A stretch of 17,799 nt of DNA, taken from contig DASZYT010000013.1 in NCBI GenBank assembly GCA_035545275.1, forward strand, positions 1 to 17,799. Direction: 5' to 3'. This stretch comes from DASZYT01 sp035545275 (GTDB lineage Bacteria; Patescibacteriota; Saccharimonadia; Saccharimonadales; UBA4665). Made by a program: the position numbers and the translations under genes. Under the pieces are notes generated by a model. The model was not told the origin of the DNA and searched no databases. It was given only the letters and a program-made list of their open reading frames with translations. Position 1 is the first letter of the stretch; every line of letters starts with the position of its first letter. This document shows, piece by piece, positions 6,938 to 13,288 of the stretch.

Positions 6938-7271
6938 CGTAGGCTCCTCCTAGGTTGCTGGCAGCGGTGTTGGCGCTGAGCGCGGCTTGTGTTTCGGCAT
7001 TGTCGTTTTGCGAGCTAATCGATGCTTCGTCTTGCGCACTTTGCTCCACCAGCTCTGTAACATTCGCGGCAGTACCCGGCTTAGCCGTTACTTTGGTCTT
7101 TTGGTCTTGCGACGTCCCAAGGGTACTCGCCGACAGGCTATTGACGTTCTGGCGTTGCTTGGCCACATAGAGCCCCACGCCCACCAGCAGCCCTATCACC
7201 ACCAGCACCAGCAGCGCTTCTATAAACGCAAAGCCAGCCTGGTACGAGGCTTTTTTGGTTGTCCTATACAT
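6921..7271 (-). CDS. Type IV pilin-like (pseudopilin) protein
   Basis: The 116-aa product has a class III prepilin signal. A basic leader with two Lys is followed by Gly13, then Phe14 and FAFIEALLVLVVIGLLVGVG, with Glu18 at the conserved +5 position of the mature protein. The motif is G|FAFIE rather than the usual G|FTLIE. The rest is a hydrophilic Ala/Ser/Gln-rich tail without the usual pilin beta-sheet region, so it may be a minor pseudopilin or a coiled linker. AAAGGA lies about ten bases before the ATG. It overlaps the next gene by 17 bp. A prepilin peptidase and assembly ATPase would be needed elsewhere in the genome. Confidence 0.8.
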   Translation of the reverse strand: MYRTTKKASYQAGFAFIEALLVLVVIGLLVGVGLYVAKQRQNVNSLSASTLGTSQDQKTKVTAKPGTAANVTELVEQSAQDEASISSQNDNAETQAALSANTAASNLGGAYDESTL

Positions 7272-7374
7272 GTACTTTTGTTCCTTTCGCGGTTAATAAT
7301 GCTTGTGCTACTAAATGTACTCCATATGCAACAATTTGATAAGCATAGGCTCCCCGCAATCTGGTAGGACAAAG

Positions 7375-8004
7375 TCACCTTTCAGCGCTAGGGGTTTCGG
7401 GCCAGGCTTCTAGCTCTCGGGCAAAGGCTGCCACCTCAGCATCAATTTTTGCCTCACGTGCCGCCGTGGCAAAGCGTTGCCGCTCTTCCTCCTCGGTGTC
7501 ATGCAACAGTAGGCCACAGACGGCCTTCACCAGCTTGTAATGGTTACCGCTTTGGTCGAGGTAGCTCAAGTAGCGACCTACTAGGCCATCTAGTGCTGGG
7601 TTACGCGCCAGGTAAACCCATGCGGTTATGTCAAAGTCACGGCGCAGTTCATCCTTACTTTTCTTGCCGTCAAAGTAGTCTTCATTTAACACCGGTGCCA
7701 CGGGCCGGTTGTATAGTGCCGTCAGCACACGCCCCACAAAGTGGAACGCGTTATAGGCCGCCTCTTGTGTCGCAACATCTGGTGTGGAATCAGTTAGCAC
7801 CTCGGCCAGCACATTGGTGTACCGCGCACGCAGATACGGTATGGCGTCGTCTAGATCCCTATTTAGCAGCTGGCCGTTCCATGCAATTTTTTCGTTTAAC
7901 CGATATTCCAGGTCAAACCCCTCGTCAATGACGCGCTTTTCCAGGCTTTCAAAGCCAGCAGCAGCCGCTCCCGTGTCGTAGAATTCGCCATATTCCGCAC
8001 TCAT
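7375..8004 (-). CDS. Unknown 209-aa soluble protein
   Basis: No family is recognised. The protein is acidic and apparently all-helical, with no signal peptide or membrane span and one Cys. Notable stretches are FDLEYRLNEKIAWNGQLLNR (30-49), EAAYNAFHFVGRVLTALY near 81-98, and HYKLVKAVCGLLLHDTEEEE (155-174). It ends in TGA, which shows that TGA is a stop in this genome. The ATG at 8004 follows a TTGCGT-17-CAAAAT promoter by nine bases with no Shine-Dalgarno. It stands between the VOC gene and the pilin-like gene with no evident co-regulation. Confidence 0.68.
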   Translation of the reverse strand: MSAEYGEFYDTGAAAAGFESLEKRVIDEGFDLEYRLNEKIAWNGQLLNRDLDDAIPYLRARYTNVLAEVLTDSTPDVATQEAAYNAFHFVGRVLTALYNRPVAPVLNEDYFDGKKSKDELRRDFDITAWVYLARNPALDGLVGRYLSYLDQSGNHYKLVKAVCGLLLHDTEEEERQRFATAAREAKIDAEVAAFARELEAWPETPSAER

Positions 8005-8013
8005 ATGTGCGCT

Positions 8014-8042
8014 ATTTTGCTCCGCAACCCCTAAAAACGCAA
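8014..8042 (-). promoter_or_regulatory. Promoter of the 8004 gene, near-leaderless
   Basis: On the minus strand: -35 TTGCGT (8042-8037), 17 bp, -10 CAAAAT (8019-8014), nine bases, then ATG 8004. The -10 is only 4/6. Confidence 0.42.
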
Positions 8043-8050
8043 TAAGCTTG

Positions 8051-8461
8051 CTACTTGGAGTAGTTCAGCATCCAGGTGATGCCAAATTTGTCGACGCACT
8101 GGCCGAATATACTGCCCCACTCACTGTCGCGCACATCCCACACCACTTTGCCGCCGTCCGACAGCTTTTTGAACCATTCTTTCAATTGGTCTTCGTTGTC
8201 GCAGTTGATGGCCAGGCTGTGCACGTTGCCCACCACCTTGCCGGCCTGGTCGCTGATGACGTCGCTGCCATAAAAGTGGATGTCGCCAGCACTGAACGCC
8301 AGGTGAAATATCCGCTCACCCCATTCCTTGGGCATGCCAGAGGCCGCCGGACTATCTTTTACCAGCTGCACTTCGGCGTCGCCGCCAAACACCCTTTTAT
8401 AAAACTCGATAGCCTCGCGGCCTTGGTCTGCAAAGTTGATGTACGGAACGATATTCGCCAT
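8051..8461 (-). CDS. VOC-superfamily PhnB-like protein
   Basis: The 136-aa protein matches the PhnB/3-demethylubiquinone-methyltransferase-like branch of the vicinal-oxygen-chelate fold. It opens with IVPYINFADQGREAIEFYKRVFGGDAE, contains HLAFSAGDIHFYGSD (53-67) and VHSLAINCDNEDQLKEWFKKLSDGG (80-104), and ends WGSIFGQCVDKFGITWMLNY. Relatives include metal-dependent lyases, bleomycin/glyoxalase-like proteins and many with no known activity. I cannot assign a substrate. Unlike several neighbours it has a clear leader: AAGGAG six bases before the ATG and a TAAAAT -10 about 24 bases upstream. It lies downstream of the DpnI-like gene, 40 bp away. Confidence 0.85.
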   Translation of the reverse strand: MANIVPYINFADQGREAIEFYKRVFGGDAEVQLVKDSPAASGMPKEWGERIFHLAFSAGDIHFYGSDVISDQAGKVVGNVHSLAINCDNEDQLKEWFKKLSDGGKVVWDVRDSEWGSIFGQCVDKFGITWMLNYSK

Positions 8462-8484
8462 GACTATCTCCTTTCAATCTCTCT

Positions 8485-8490
8485 ATTTTA
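8485..8490 (-). promoter_or_regulatory. Putative -10 of the VOC gene
   Basis: TAAAAT on the minus strand (8490-8485) gives a leader of about 17 nt containing AAGGAG before the ATG at 8461. The -35 would fall inside the DpnI-like coding end and is poor. Confidence 0.35.
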
Positions 8491-8501
8491 CGCGTCAGAA
8501 T

Positions 8502-8933
8502 TTATTTCTGATACAAAATAAAATAGGGCAGTTTATCGAGGCCTTTATAGCGAAACATCCAGTAGTTTGCCCGTCGCGCGGTCTCGGGCAATTGGTATTT
8601 GTCCAGGTGAGATTTTGGCACGAATGGATAGAAGCGTATTTCTTGTCGCTCTAGGCTCTTCTCGGTCCATTTGAAATTTGTAATAAGCGGCGGCACCAAG
8701 TAACCGGACTTTAGCACCTTGTTCATAATGTCCCAGCCCGCCCCAAAGATAATCGATTTTGGCTTCGACAAATTTGTTTTTACCTGAGCACGAAACGAGC
8801 AGCTCGTACACTGGAGGTCAAACAACGGGTAGTTTTTGGGCAAAAGCATCAGGCTCTTGCTGCAATTTGGGCACGGAACTTTATCGACAACCTCTTGCTC
8901 GCCAAAATCTCCCGCAATCTTATTACCTGCCAT
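8502..8933 (-). CDS. DpnI-like PD-(D/E)XK nuclease catalytic domain with zinc ribbon
   Basis: A 143-aa protein resembling the N-terminal catalytic domain of DpnI, which cuts N6-adenine-methylated GATC. Two CxxC pairs (Cys21/Cys24 and Cys42/Cys45) match DpnI's zinc ribbon. FDLQCTSCSFRAQVK (38-52) aligns without gaps on the DpnI active-site segment from memory: Asp39 takes the place of its Asp53, Gln50 of Glu64 and Lys52 of Lys66. LPETARRANYWMFRY (115-129) matches its late TARRAG segment. It ends where DpnI's C-terminal winged helix would begin, so it is a single-domain version. Gln for Glu is known in some PD-(D/E)XK nucleases (Mrr-like), so activity is plausible but unproven. No methyltransferase gene is adjacent. 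The promoter carries a GATC palindrome. Confidence 0.75.
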   Translation of the reverse strand: MAGNKIAGDFGEQEVVDKVPCPNCSKSLMLLPKNYPLFDLQCTSCSFRAQVKTNLSKPKSIIFGAGWDIMNKVLKSGYLVPPLITNFKWTEKSLERQEIRFYPFVPKSHLDKYQLPETARRANYWMFRYKGLDKLPYFILYQK

Positions 8934-8939
8934 AAAAGC

Positions 8940-8969
8940 AGTAGATCATGAGATGATCTTTAGTGTCAA
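8940..8969 (-). promoter_or_regulatory. Promoter of the DpnI-like gene, leaderless
   Basis: On the minus strand: consensus -35 TTGACA (8969-8964), 18 bp, -10 TCTACT (8945-8940) with an extended TG one base before it, six bases, then ATG 8933. No Shine-Dalgarno is present. This is the best -35 in the window. Confidence 0.55.
8943..8959. promoter_or_regulatory. GATC-containing palindrome (candidate operator) in the DpnI-like promoter
   Basis: AGATCA (8943-8948), TGAGA, TGATCT (8954-8959) is a perfect 6-bp inverted repeat with one GATC per arm. It sits between the -35 and -10 and overlaps the -10. Binding by a regulator or by the nuclease itself is inference. Confidence 0.5.
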
Positions 8970-8983
8970 GGATACCCTGACAC
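8963..8983. promoter_or_regulatory. Second dyad over the -35 of the DpnI-like promoter
   Basis: GTGTCA (8963-8968) and TGACAC (8978-8983) form a perfect 6-bp inverted repeat. It extends to GG/CC inside after one mismatch. It covers the -35 hexamer. There is no U-run on either strand, so an operator fits better than a terminator. Confidence 0.4.
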
Positions 8984-9015
8984 AATGCATTACATTCAGA
9001 CAATGATATGAGGCA

Positions 9016-9264
9016 CTAATGCTCTGCAGGCTCGGGGTGAAGCTGGACCGTAACATCTTTGACAAAAACCTCAACTTGGCGAGCAATGCGCCCAGCGGCG
9101 ATGTCTTCTTTCGCCTGGCTGGGCTCTATACCATAGGCGAATGCCGCAAAGATGAGTATACCGTCATAAAAAGTCAGTGCGGCACGGCCGGCTTTTTGCC
9201 AAAAGCTGAGGGGTGTGGTTTCACGCGCACGCATTACCGCCTCGATAGATTCCGACACGTCCAT
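9016..9264 (-). CDS. Small unknown protein (82 aa), second gene of a pair
   Basis: Not recognised. It has a helical N-terminal half (SESIEAVMRARETTPLSFWQ), a hydrophobic stretch LTFYDGILIFAAFAYGI (30-46) that could be a membrane segment or a buried helix, and a hydrophilic tail ending HPEPAEH. The ATG at 9264 lies nine bases after the stop of the 96-aa gene. It has only a weak AGG upstream, so translation is probably coupled to that gene. No promoter is seen before it. The DpnI-like gene begins 82 bp further on with its own promoter. Confidence 0.55.
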   Translation of the reverse strand: MDVSESIEAVMRARETTPLSFWQKAGRAALTFYDGILIFAAFAYGIEPSQAKEDIAAGRIARQVEVFVKDVTVQLHPEPAEH

Positions 9265-9273
9265 GGTGGTTGC

Positions 9274-9564
9274 CTAACTAGCCAGCTGTTGCTGGGCGCA
9301 CCGCTGCACGTACGCAGTCTGTTGCGCACCATCCGGCGTATTTATGTGCTGCAAAAATATTCTTAGCTCACCCTGATTTTGCATGTCAAGAATTGCAGAG
9401 GTTACGGATCCATCGGGAACATTATCATTGTCGAGGGCGGCTCCATAAACTTTGTCAAACAGGGTGCTTAACTTTTCGGGCGCAAGACCAAACAGATTGT
9501 GCCGTATGGAAGTTTTCCATCCCTCGCCTTCGGCAGCCATGAGTGCGTTTTCACCATGTGTCAT
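9274..9564 (-). CDS. Small unknown protein (96 aa), first gene of a pair
   Basis: Not recognised. It is a soluble acidic protein, probably helical, with a segment FGLAPEKLSTLFDKVYGAAL (25-44) and a Gln-rich C-terminus. Alternative in-frame ATGs exist at 9555-9557 and 9538-9540. I take ATG 9564 because a TTGAAG-17-TACCAT promoter ends eight bases before it. AGGG four bases before the ATG could be a poor ribosome site, so the leaderless reading is less sure here. It forms a two-gene unit with the 82-aa gene and has no visible link to the downstream nuclease. Confidence 0.58.
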   Translation of the reverse strand: MTHGENALMAAEGEGWKTSIRHNLFGLAPEKLSTLFDKVYGAALDNDNVPDGSVTSAILDMQNQGELRIFLQHINTPDGAQQTAYVQRCAQQQLAS

Positions 9565-9572
9565 GATGCCCT

Positions 9573-9601
9573 ATGGTACGTCTAATGGGCGTGCACTTCA
9601 A
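9573..9601 (-). promoter_or_regulatory. Promoter of the 96-aa/82-aa gene pair
   Basis: On the minus strand: -35 TTGAAG (9601-9596), 17 bp, -10 TACCAT (9578-9573), eight bases, then ATG 9564. Confidence 0.45.
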
Positions 9602-9630
9602 GAGCTAGACTGTGCTTAGTCCTTACCAAA

Positions 9631-9658
9631 AAGACCCGGGCGGTGATGCCCAGGTCTT
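9631..9658 (-). terminator. Intrinsic terminator of the 3-methyladenine glycosylase gene
   Basis: AAGACC-C-GGGC (9631-9641), six-base loop, GCCC-A-GGTCTT (9648-9658), with one mismatch. On the minus strand the hairpin is followed by TTTTT from the bases just left of 9631. A weaker hairpin, TGGAAG/CTTCCA (9660-9678), lies between it and the gene. Confidence 0.78.
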
Positions 9659-9687
9659 GTGGAAGCCTCACACTTCCATAATCTAGC

Positions 9688-10284
9688 TTATGCCTTTTTG
9701 CGGGCGTTTTCAAGGCGGTGTGATGAAACGTACAAGTTATCTTTCAGGTAAAATCGCCAGGGGCGATGGGCATCTTTGGTGATACCAATGCGAGTAGTGT
9801 GTACGATGCTTTTGGCCGGCACGGGCGGGTTGATAACCAGCTGCAACGGCGACTTGTGCAAGTCGTGGCCGTTCATGGTTTTGTCTACGCCAAGCGCATA
9901 GCACAGCTTGGCCGGACCATTTGTAAGGCTTGGCCCCATGATGCCATGGCGATTGCTGCTCATGATATTTTCACCCTCCAACGGTTCGATGGCGCGGATG
10001 AGCACTGCTGCACCGTGGCCCACCGGACCGCACACCACATTCATGCAGTAGTGCATGCCGTAGGTAAAATAGACATACACATGGCCGCTGGGGCCAAACA
10101 TGACATCAGTACGCGGCGTGCGGCCGCGATAGCTATGACTAGCGGCATCGGTCTGGTCGTAGGCTTCAGTCTCGACAATCTTACCCACCAGGCGCTGTCC
10201 GTCCAGTTCACGAACAAGATAACAGCCCAGCAGCCGCGGCGCCACATCAGTAGATTTACCATCCAAAAATGCAAAATCGCTCAT
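9688..10284 (-). CDS. mpg: 3-methyladenine DNA glycosylase (AAG/MPG family)
   Basis: A base-excision repair enzyme that removes alkylated or deaminated purines from DNA. From ATG 10284 it is 198 aa, the usual bacterial length. GKIVETEAYDQTDAASHSYR (34-53) holds the catalytic Glu40 (matching human AAG Glu125), the intercalating-site Tyr42 and His50. RTPRTDVMF, HVYVYFTYGMHYCMNVV (68-84), VLIRAIEPLEG (94-104), GPAKLCYALGVD and ITKDAHRPWRFY follow in family order. The frame is open further upstream to a GTG at 10371, but those residues are not family-like. ATG 10293 overlaps a TACAAT -10, and ATG 10284 lies seven bases after it. The gene is divergent from the MFS gene. Confidence 0.92.
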   Translation of the reverse strand: MSDFAFLDGKSTDVAPRLLGCYLVRELDGQRLVGKIVETEAYDQTDAASHSYRGRTPRTDVMFGPSGHVYVYFTYGMHYCMNVVCGPVGHGAAVLIRAIEPLEGENIMSSNRHGIMGPSLTNGPAKLCYALGVDKTMNGHDLHKSPLQLVINPPVPAKSIVHTTRIGITKDAHRPWRFYLKDNLYVSSHRLENARKKA

Positions 10285-10291
10285 CCCTTTC

Positions 10292-10297
10292 ATTGTA
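10292..10297 (-). promoter_or_regulatory. -10 box of mpg, probably leaderless
   Basis: TACAAT on the minus strand (10297-10292) ends seven bases before ATG 10284. No convincing -35 is seen. AAAGGG touches the ATG but is too close to serve as a Shine-Dalgarno. Confidence 0.38.
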
Positions 10298-10325
10298 CGG
10301 CACGACATCGTGGGCGTATGATAGT

Positions 10326-10331
10326 TATAGT
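10326..10331 (+). promoter_or_regulatory. Putative -10 of the MFS gene
   Basis: TATAGT at 10326-10331, 15 bases before ATG 10347. No good -35 is visible. The AGGAG at 10332-10336 would lie at or just before the expected transcription start. Confidence 0.3.
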
Positions 10332-10346
10332 AGGAGTAGGCGCGGG

Positions 10347-11651
10347 ATGCGCCGTCAAACAATAATGACACAAAGCGTCAAAACATGGGGGCGACGGACG
10401 TTTTCGTCGCTGCAAATCTATAACTTCCGGCTGTACTTTATAGGCCAGGGCATATCGCTGTGGGGCACTTGGCTGCAAACCATCGGCCAAACCTGGCTGG
10501 TGCTGCAGATGACTCACTCGGGCACCGCCGTGGGACTCGTAACGGCCTTCCAATTTTTGCCAATTCTGCTATTTGGCCCGCTGGGCGGCGTACTGGTGGA
10601 CCGGTTCTCAAAGCGCAAGCTGATTGTAATCACGCAAATCTGGGCCGCCCTGCTTGCATTAACACTGGCTGTATTGGTGAGTGCGCACCAGCTGCAGGTG
10701 TGGATGATATACGCCCTGGCGGCCGGGCTTGGCCTGGCCAACTCTGTTGCCAGCCCGGGACGACAGACCTTCATGCTCGAAATGGTGGGCGAAGCGCACG
10801 TCACCAACGCCATATCGCTGAACTCTGCCATGGTAAATCTAGCCCGGGTGATAGGCCCTGCCCTGGCGGCAGTGCTGATATCACGCATCGGTTATGCGCC
10901 CTGTTTTTATCTGAACGCAGCGTCGTACTTGGCCGTGCTAGCAAGCCTGGGCCTTGTGAGAACCAGCGAATTGCACCCCAACCCGCCATCGATGCGTATC
11001 CGCGGGCAACTGCGTGAAGGGTTACGCTATGTGTGGCACACGCCGGTGCTGCGCGATACGCTGCTGATGATGGCGTTTATTGGCACCCTGTCATACGAAT
11101 TTCAGGTGAGCTTGCCACTGCTAGCTAGCCATACGTTTCATGGGGGCGTAAACAGTTATGCCCTGCTGACTTCCGCCATGAGCGCGGGAGCCGTCATTGG
11201 CGGCCTGGTGACTGCCACTCGGAAAAAGGTAAGCCCCGCTCGCATGAGCACCATTGCCGCCGGGCTGGGCATCAGCATACTTACCGTAGCCATTGCACCC
11301 ACCATGGTTGTAGCCGTGGCTCTGCTAGTGCCGCTAGGCGCCCTGTCTATCGCCTACACTGCCCTCACCAACACGACGTTGCAGCTCAACAGTGCGCCGC
11401 ACATGCGTGGCCGCGTCATGGCCTTGTGGTCGGTAGCATTTTTGGGGTCCACACCCATCGGCGGCCCGCTCATTGGCTGGATTAGCGAGCACAGCAATCC
11501 CCGCTGGAGCTTAGTGGTAGGCGGCTTGGCCGCAGTGCTGGCTGGCGGCCTGGGTCTGGTTGCTATGCACGGCAAGAGGTTCGCCGCAAAACGCCGCGAC
11601 AAAGTACTGCACCCGGCCATGGAAGACTCGGCGCGTATCGTCAAAGGCTAG
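10347..11651 (+). CDS. MFS transporter, EntS-like (MFS_3) exporter
   Basis: From ATG 10347 the product is 434 aa with about twelve membrane helices. It belongs to the major facilitator superfamily, nearest by pattern to the EntS/MFS_3 exporters. RRTFSSLQIYNFRLYFIGQG near the start, QFLPILLFGPLGGVLVDRFSKRK (69-91, containing MFS motif A), SPGRQTFMLEMV and a late MRGRVMALWSVAFLGSTPIGGP are characteristic. The substrate is unknown; relatives export siderophores or drugs. AGGAG ten bases upstream and a TATAGT at 10326-10331 favour ATG 10347. ATG 10365 is an alternative. The frame also opens at 10269, but that region is promoter and mpg start sequence. Confidence 0.87.
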   Translation: MRRQTIMTQSVKTWGRRTFSSLQIYNFRLYFIGQGISLWGTWLQTIGQTWLVLQMTHSGTAVGLVTAFQFLPILLFGPLGGVLVDRFSKRKLIVITQIWAALLALTLAVLVSAHQLQVWMIYALAAGLGLANSVASPGRQTFMLEMVGEAHVTNAISLNSAMVNLARVIGPALAAVLISRIGYAPCFYLNAASYLAVLASLGLVRTSELHPNPPSMRIRGQLREGLRYVWHTPVLRDTLLMMAFIGTLSYEFQVSLPLLASHTFHGGVNSYALLTSAMSAGAVIGGLVTATRKKVSPARMSTIAAGLGISILTVAIAPTMVVAVALLVPLGALSIAYTALTNTTLQLNSAPHMRGRVMALWSVAFLGSTPIGGPLIGWISEHSNPRWSLVVGGLAAVLAGGLGLVAMHGKRFAAKRRDKVLHPAMEDSARIVKG

Positions 11652-11667
11652 TGTGAAAATTCTTATT
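11651..11667 (+). promoter_or_regulatory. Copy 1 of a shared 17-bp motif upstream of the PEBP gene
   Basis: GTGTGAAAATTCTTATT. It matches the reverse complement of 14471-14487 at 15 of 17 positions. It lies about 22 bp before the -10 of the PEBP gene. Confidence 0.35.
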
Positions 11668-11689
11668 CTTTAGCCGAGCGTCATGCCCG

Positions 11690-11695
11690 TATAGT
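11690..11695 (+). promoter_or_regulatory. -10 box of the PEBP-family gene
   Basis: TATAGT at 11690-11695. The transcript would start near 11702 with a leader of about 14 nt containing AAGGAGGG. The -35 at 17 bp (TCTTTA) is poor. Confidence 0.45.
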
Positions 11696-11715
11696 AAGGC
11701 CACAAGGAGGGATTC

Positions 11716-12162
11716 ATGAAACTTACCAGCACCGATTTTGGAGACAATGAGCCGCTGCCGTATGCTAGCGGCTACGACCAAGGCAGCGAGGCGCCGCGAC
11801 TAGATATATCTGACGTGCCACCAGGCACCTCAAGCCTTGCGTTACTGGTGCGCGACCCTGACGCACCAAGCGGTGACTACACGCACTGGATCGTGTGGAA
11901 CATTCCTCCAACCATTACAGAGCTTGTGGCCGACAACCTACCAGCGGGCGTGATGCAAGGCACCAATGATTTTGGTGAGCTAGGGTTCAGCGGGCCAGCG
12001 CCACCCAGCGGTACGCACCACTACCATTTTGTACTCTATGCACTCGACAATTCCCCGGCGTTGCCGGCCGGAACCAAACGGGCCGTGTTTGACCAGGTCA
12101 TTGCCAACCACGTGGTGGCCAAAACCGAGCTAGTAGGACTGTACTCAGCGCCTGGTACGTAG
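11716..12162 (+). CDS. YbhB/YbcL-family (PEBP) protein
   Basis: A 148-aa protein of the phosphatidylethanolamine-binding / Raf-kinase-inhibitor-like family. RDPDAPSGDYTHWIVWNIPP (46-65) contains the DPDAP and HW ligand-pocket residues. GFSGPAPPSGTHHYHFVLYA (90-109) is the second signature. The bacterial members' function is not settled; an anion-binding pocket is conserved. No signal peptide is present, so it should be cytosolic. AAGGAGG six bases before ATG makes this one of the strong Shine-Dalgarno genes. Its last 18 bases overlap the 3' end of the DUF475 gene on the other strand, and no terminator is seen at that junction. Confidence 0.92.
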   Translation: MKLTSTDFGDNEPLPYASGYDQGSEAPRLDISDVPPGTSSLALLVRDPDAPSGDYTHWIVWNIPPTITELVADNLPAGVMQGTNDFGELGFSGPAPPSGTHHYHFVLYALDNSPALPAGTKRAVFDQVIANHVVAKTELVGLYSAPGT

Positions 12163-13161
12163 CGCCTGCACCGATGCCCACAACGACGCACCGATAAGCC
12201 CCAGGGTCACGAGGCCGGTAATGAGTTCGGGTATGTTCCAGATGATGCTGATAAGCATAGACATAGCCAACACGCCGACCGCGTAGTGAGCACCGTGCTC
12301 GAGGTATTTATATGTCGCCAGCGTACCGCGGCGCACCATAAACACCGTCAGCGAGCGCACCCACAGCGCGCCCACACCTAGGCCCGCCGCAATCAGCACC
12401 ACTTTGCCGGTGATAGCAAAGGCGCCTAGTACGCCGTCAAACGAAAAGCTGGCATCTAAAAGTTCGAGATAAGCAAACGTCAAAAGTGCAGCCATGCCGG
12501 TTTTGTGTAACCCCGTCGTGGCGCTCCCGGTTACGCGCTCAACCGCCTGCAACACCAGCCGCATTGCTGCATATAACAATATGCCGACCGCGCCTGCTGT
12601 GAGCGTGGTGCGCTCATAGCGGTTTGGTAGGGCAAATGCAAAAAATACGAGCGCCACAGCGGTAAGGATAGGCGGCAGCCACCACCGGGCCACGCGGCTC
12701 GTGTACCGTTCGAACCGTGGCAGCCAGTGCACATCCTTTTGCGCATCATAAAAAAAGTACAGCACCAACATGAGCAAGAACGCACCGCCAAATGCCGAGA
12801 TAGCCGGATGGGCATGTTCAAGCGCCCGGGCATATTGCTCGGGCTGGTGCAGCGCCATATTGACTACCGCACCCCAAGTTTCGTGGGCCGTAGCCATGAC
12901 GATAACGATTGGAAACACCACACGCATGCCAAATATGGCAACGATGACTCCCACGCTCAAAAATATCCGCTGCCAAAAGGGCGACAGGCTGCCCAAAATT
13001 TTGGCGTTGACGATGGCATTGTCAAAGCTCAGCGCCACCTCGATGCCGATCAGCACCGCCGTGACGCCCAGCGCTGCCGCACCGTAGCCAAAAAAGACTG
13101 CCAGCAGCGCGCCCAGCGTTATCGCTGCCGAAATGCCAAAAAACCGAACGAAATGCCGCAT
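12145..13161 (-). CDS. DUF475 / TerC-superfamily integral membrane protein
   Basis: From ATG 13161 the product is 338 aa with eight or nine membrane helices. The TerC-superfamily double motif is clear: IEVALSFDNAIVNAK (40-54) in one half and ASFSFDGVLGAFAITGKVVL (237-256) in the other. This suggests an internal duplication with paired acidic residues in the membrane, as in proposed metal (Mn or Ca) exporters of this superfamily. Transport is inferred. The frame opens at a TTG (13170), but that codon touches the -10 box TATAGT. I take the ATG eight bases after the box. A GAGG three bases before it is too close for a good ribosome site. It ends in TGA, inside the PEBP gene end. Confidence 0.85.
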   Translation of the reverse strand: MRHFVRFFGISAAITLGALLAVFFGYGAAALGVTAVLIGIEVALSFDNAIVNAKILGSLSPFWQRIFLSVGVIVAIFGMRVVFPIVIVMATAHETWGAVVNMALHQPEQYARALEHAHPAISAFGGAFLLMLVLYFFYDAQKDVHWLPRFERYTSRVARWWLPPILTAVALVFFAFALPNRYERTTLTAGAVGILLYAAMRLVLQAVERVTGSATTGLHKTGMAALLTFAYLELLDASFSFDGVLGAFAITGKVVLIAAGLGVGALWVRSLTVFMVRRGTLATYKYLEHGAHYAVGVLAMSMLISIIWNIPELITGLVTLGLIGASLWASVQALRTRR

Positions 13162-13169
13162 ACGCCTCA

Positions 13170-13198
13170 ACTATACAGAGTGCGGGCGACAGGGGCAA
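13170..13198 (-). promoter_or_regulatory. DUF475 promoter, leaderless
   Basis: On the minus strand: -35 TTGCCC (13198-13193), 17 bp, -10 TATAGT (13175-13170), eight bases, then ATG 13161. Confidence 0.55.
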
Positions 13199-13210
13199 TT
13201 TTTGCTTTTC

Positions 13211-13239
13211 TTGCGCTACCCCTGGCCTACCAGTAAAAT
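13211..13239 (+). promoter_or_regulatory. Candidate promoter of the CNNM-like gene
   Basis: -35 TTGCGC (13211-13216), 17 bp, -10 TAAAAT (13234-13239). This would give a leader of about 54 nt, the longest in the window. It is divergent from the DUF475 promoter, 12 bp away. Confidence 0.42.
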
Positions 13240-13288
13240 ATACGTAATACAACTAATGCTTTATAACTTGCCCCAACATAGAGGAGAC

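Noticed and set aside
7375..7377. TGA reassigned to an amino acid, as in SR1/Gracilibacteria
   Set aside because: TGA ends two genes here (7375 and 12145) at sensible lengths, and I saw no in-frame TGA inside conserved proteins.
8963..8983. GTGTCA hairpin as terminator of the 96/82-aa gene pair
   Set aside because: No U-run follows on the minus strand (it continues TAAAGATC), and it overlaps a consensus -35.
10269..10346. Upstream start at 10269 for the MFS gene
   Set aside because: This would overlap the mpg start and promoter, and the extra residues are polar and not MFS-like.
9766..10365. Plus-strand frame (199 aa) opposite mpg
   Set aside because: The minus strand encodes an unmistakable MPG glycosylase; this frame is His/Ala-rich antisense noise.
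10285..10371. Longer start (GTG 10371) for the 3-methyladenine glycosylase
   Set aside because: It adds 29 residues unlike the family and would run through both divergent promoters; the 198-aa form has normal family length.
12727..13236. Plus-strand frame (169 aa) opposite the DUF475 gene
   Set aside because: It reads through the DUF475 promoter and coding region and has charged, low-complexity composition.
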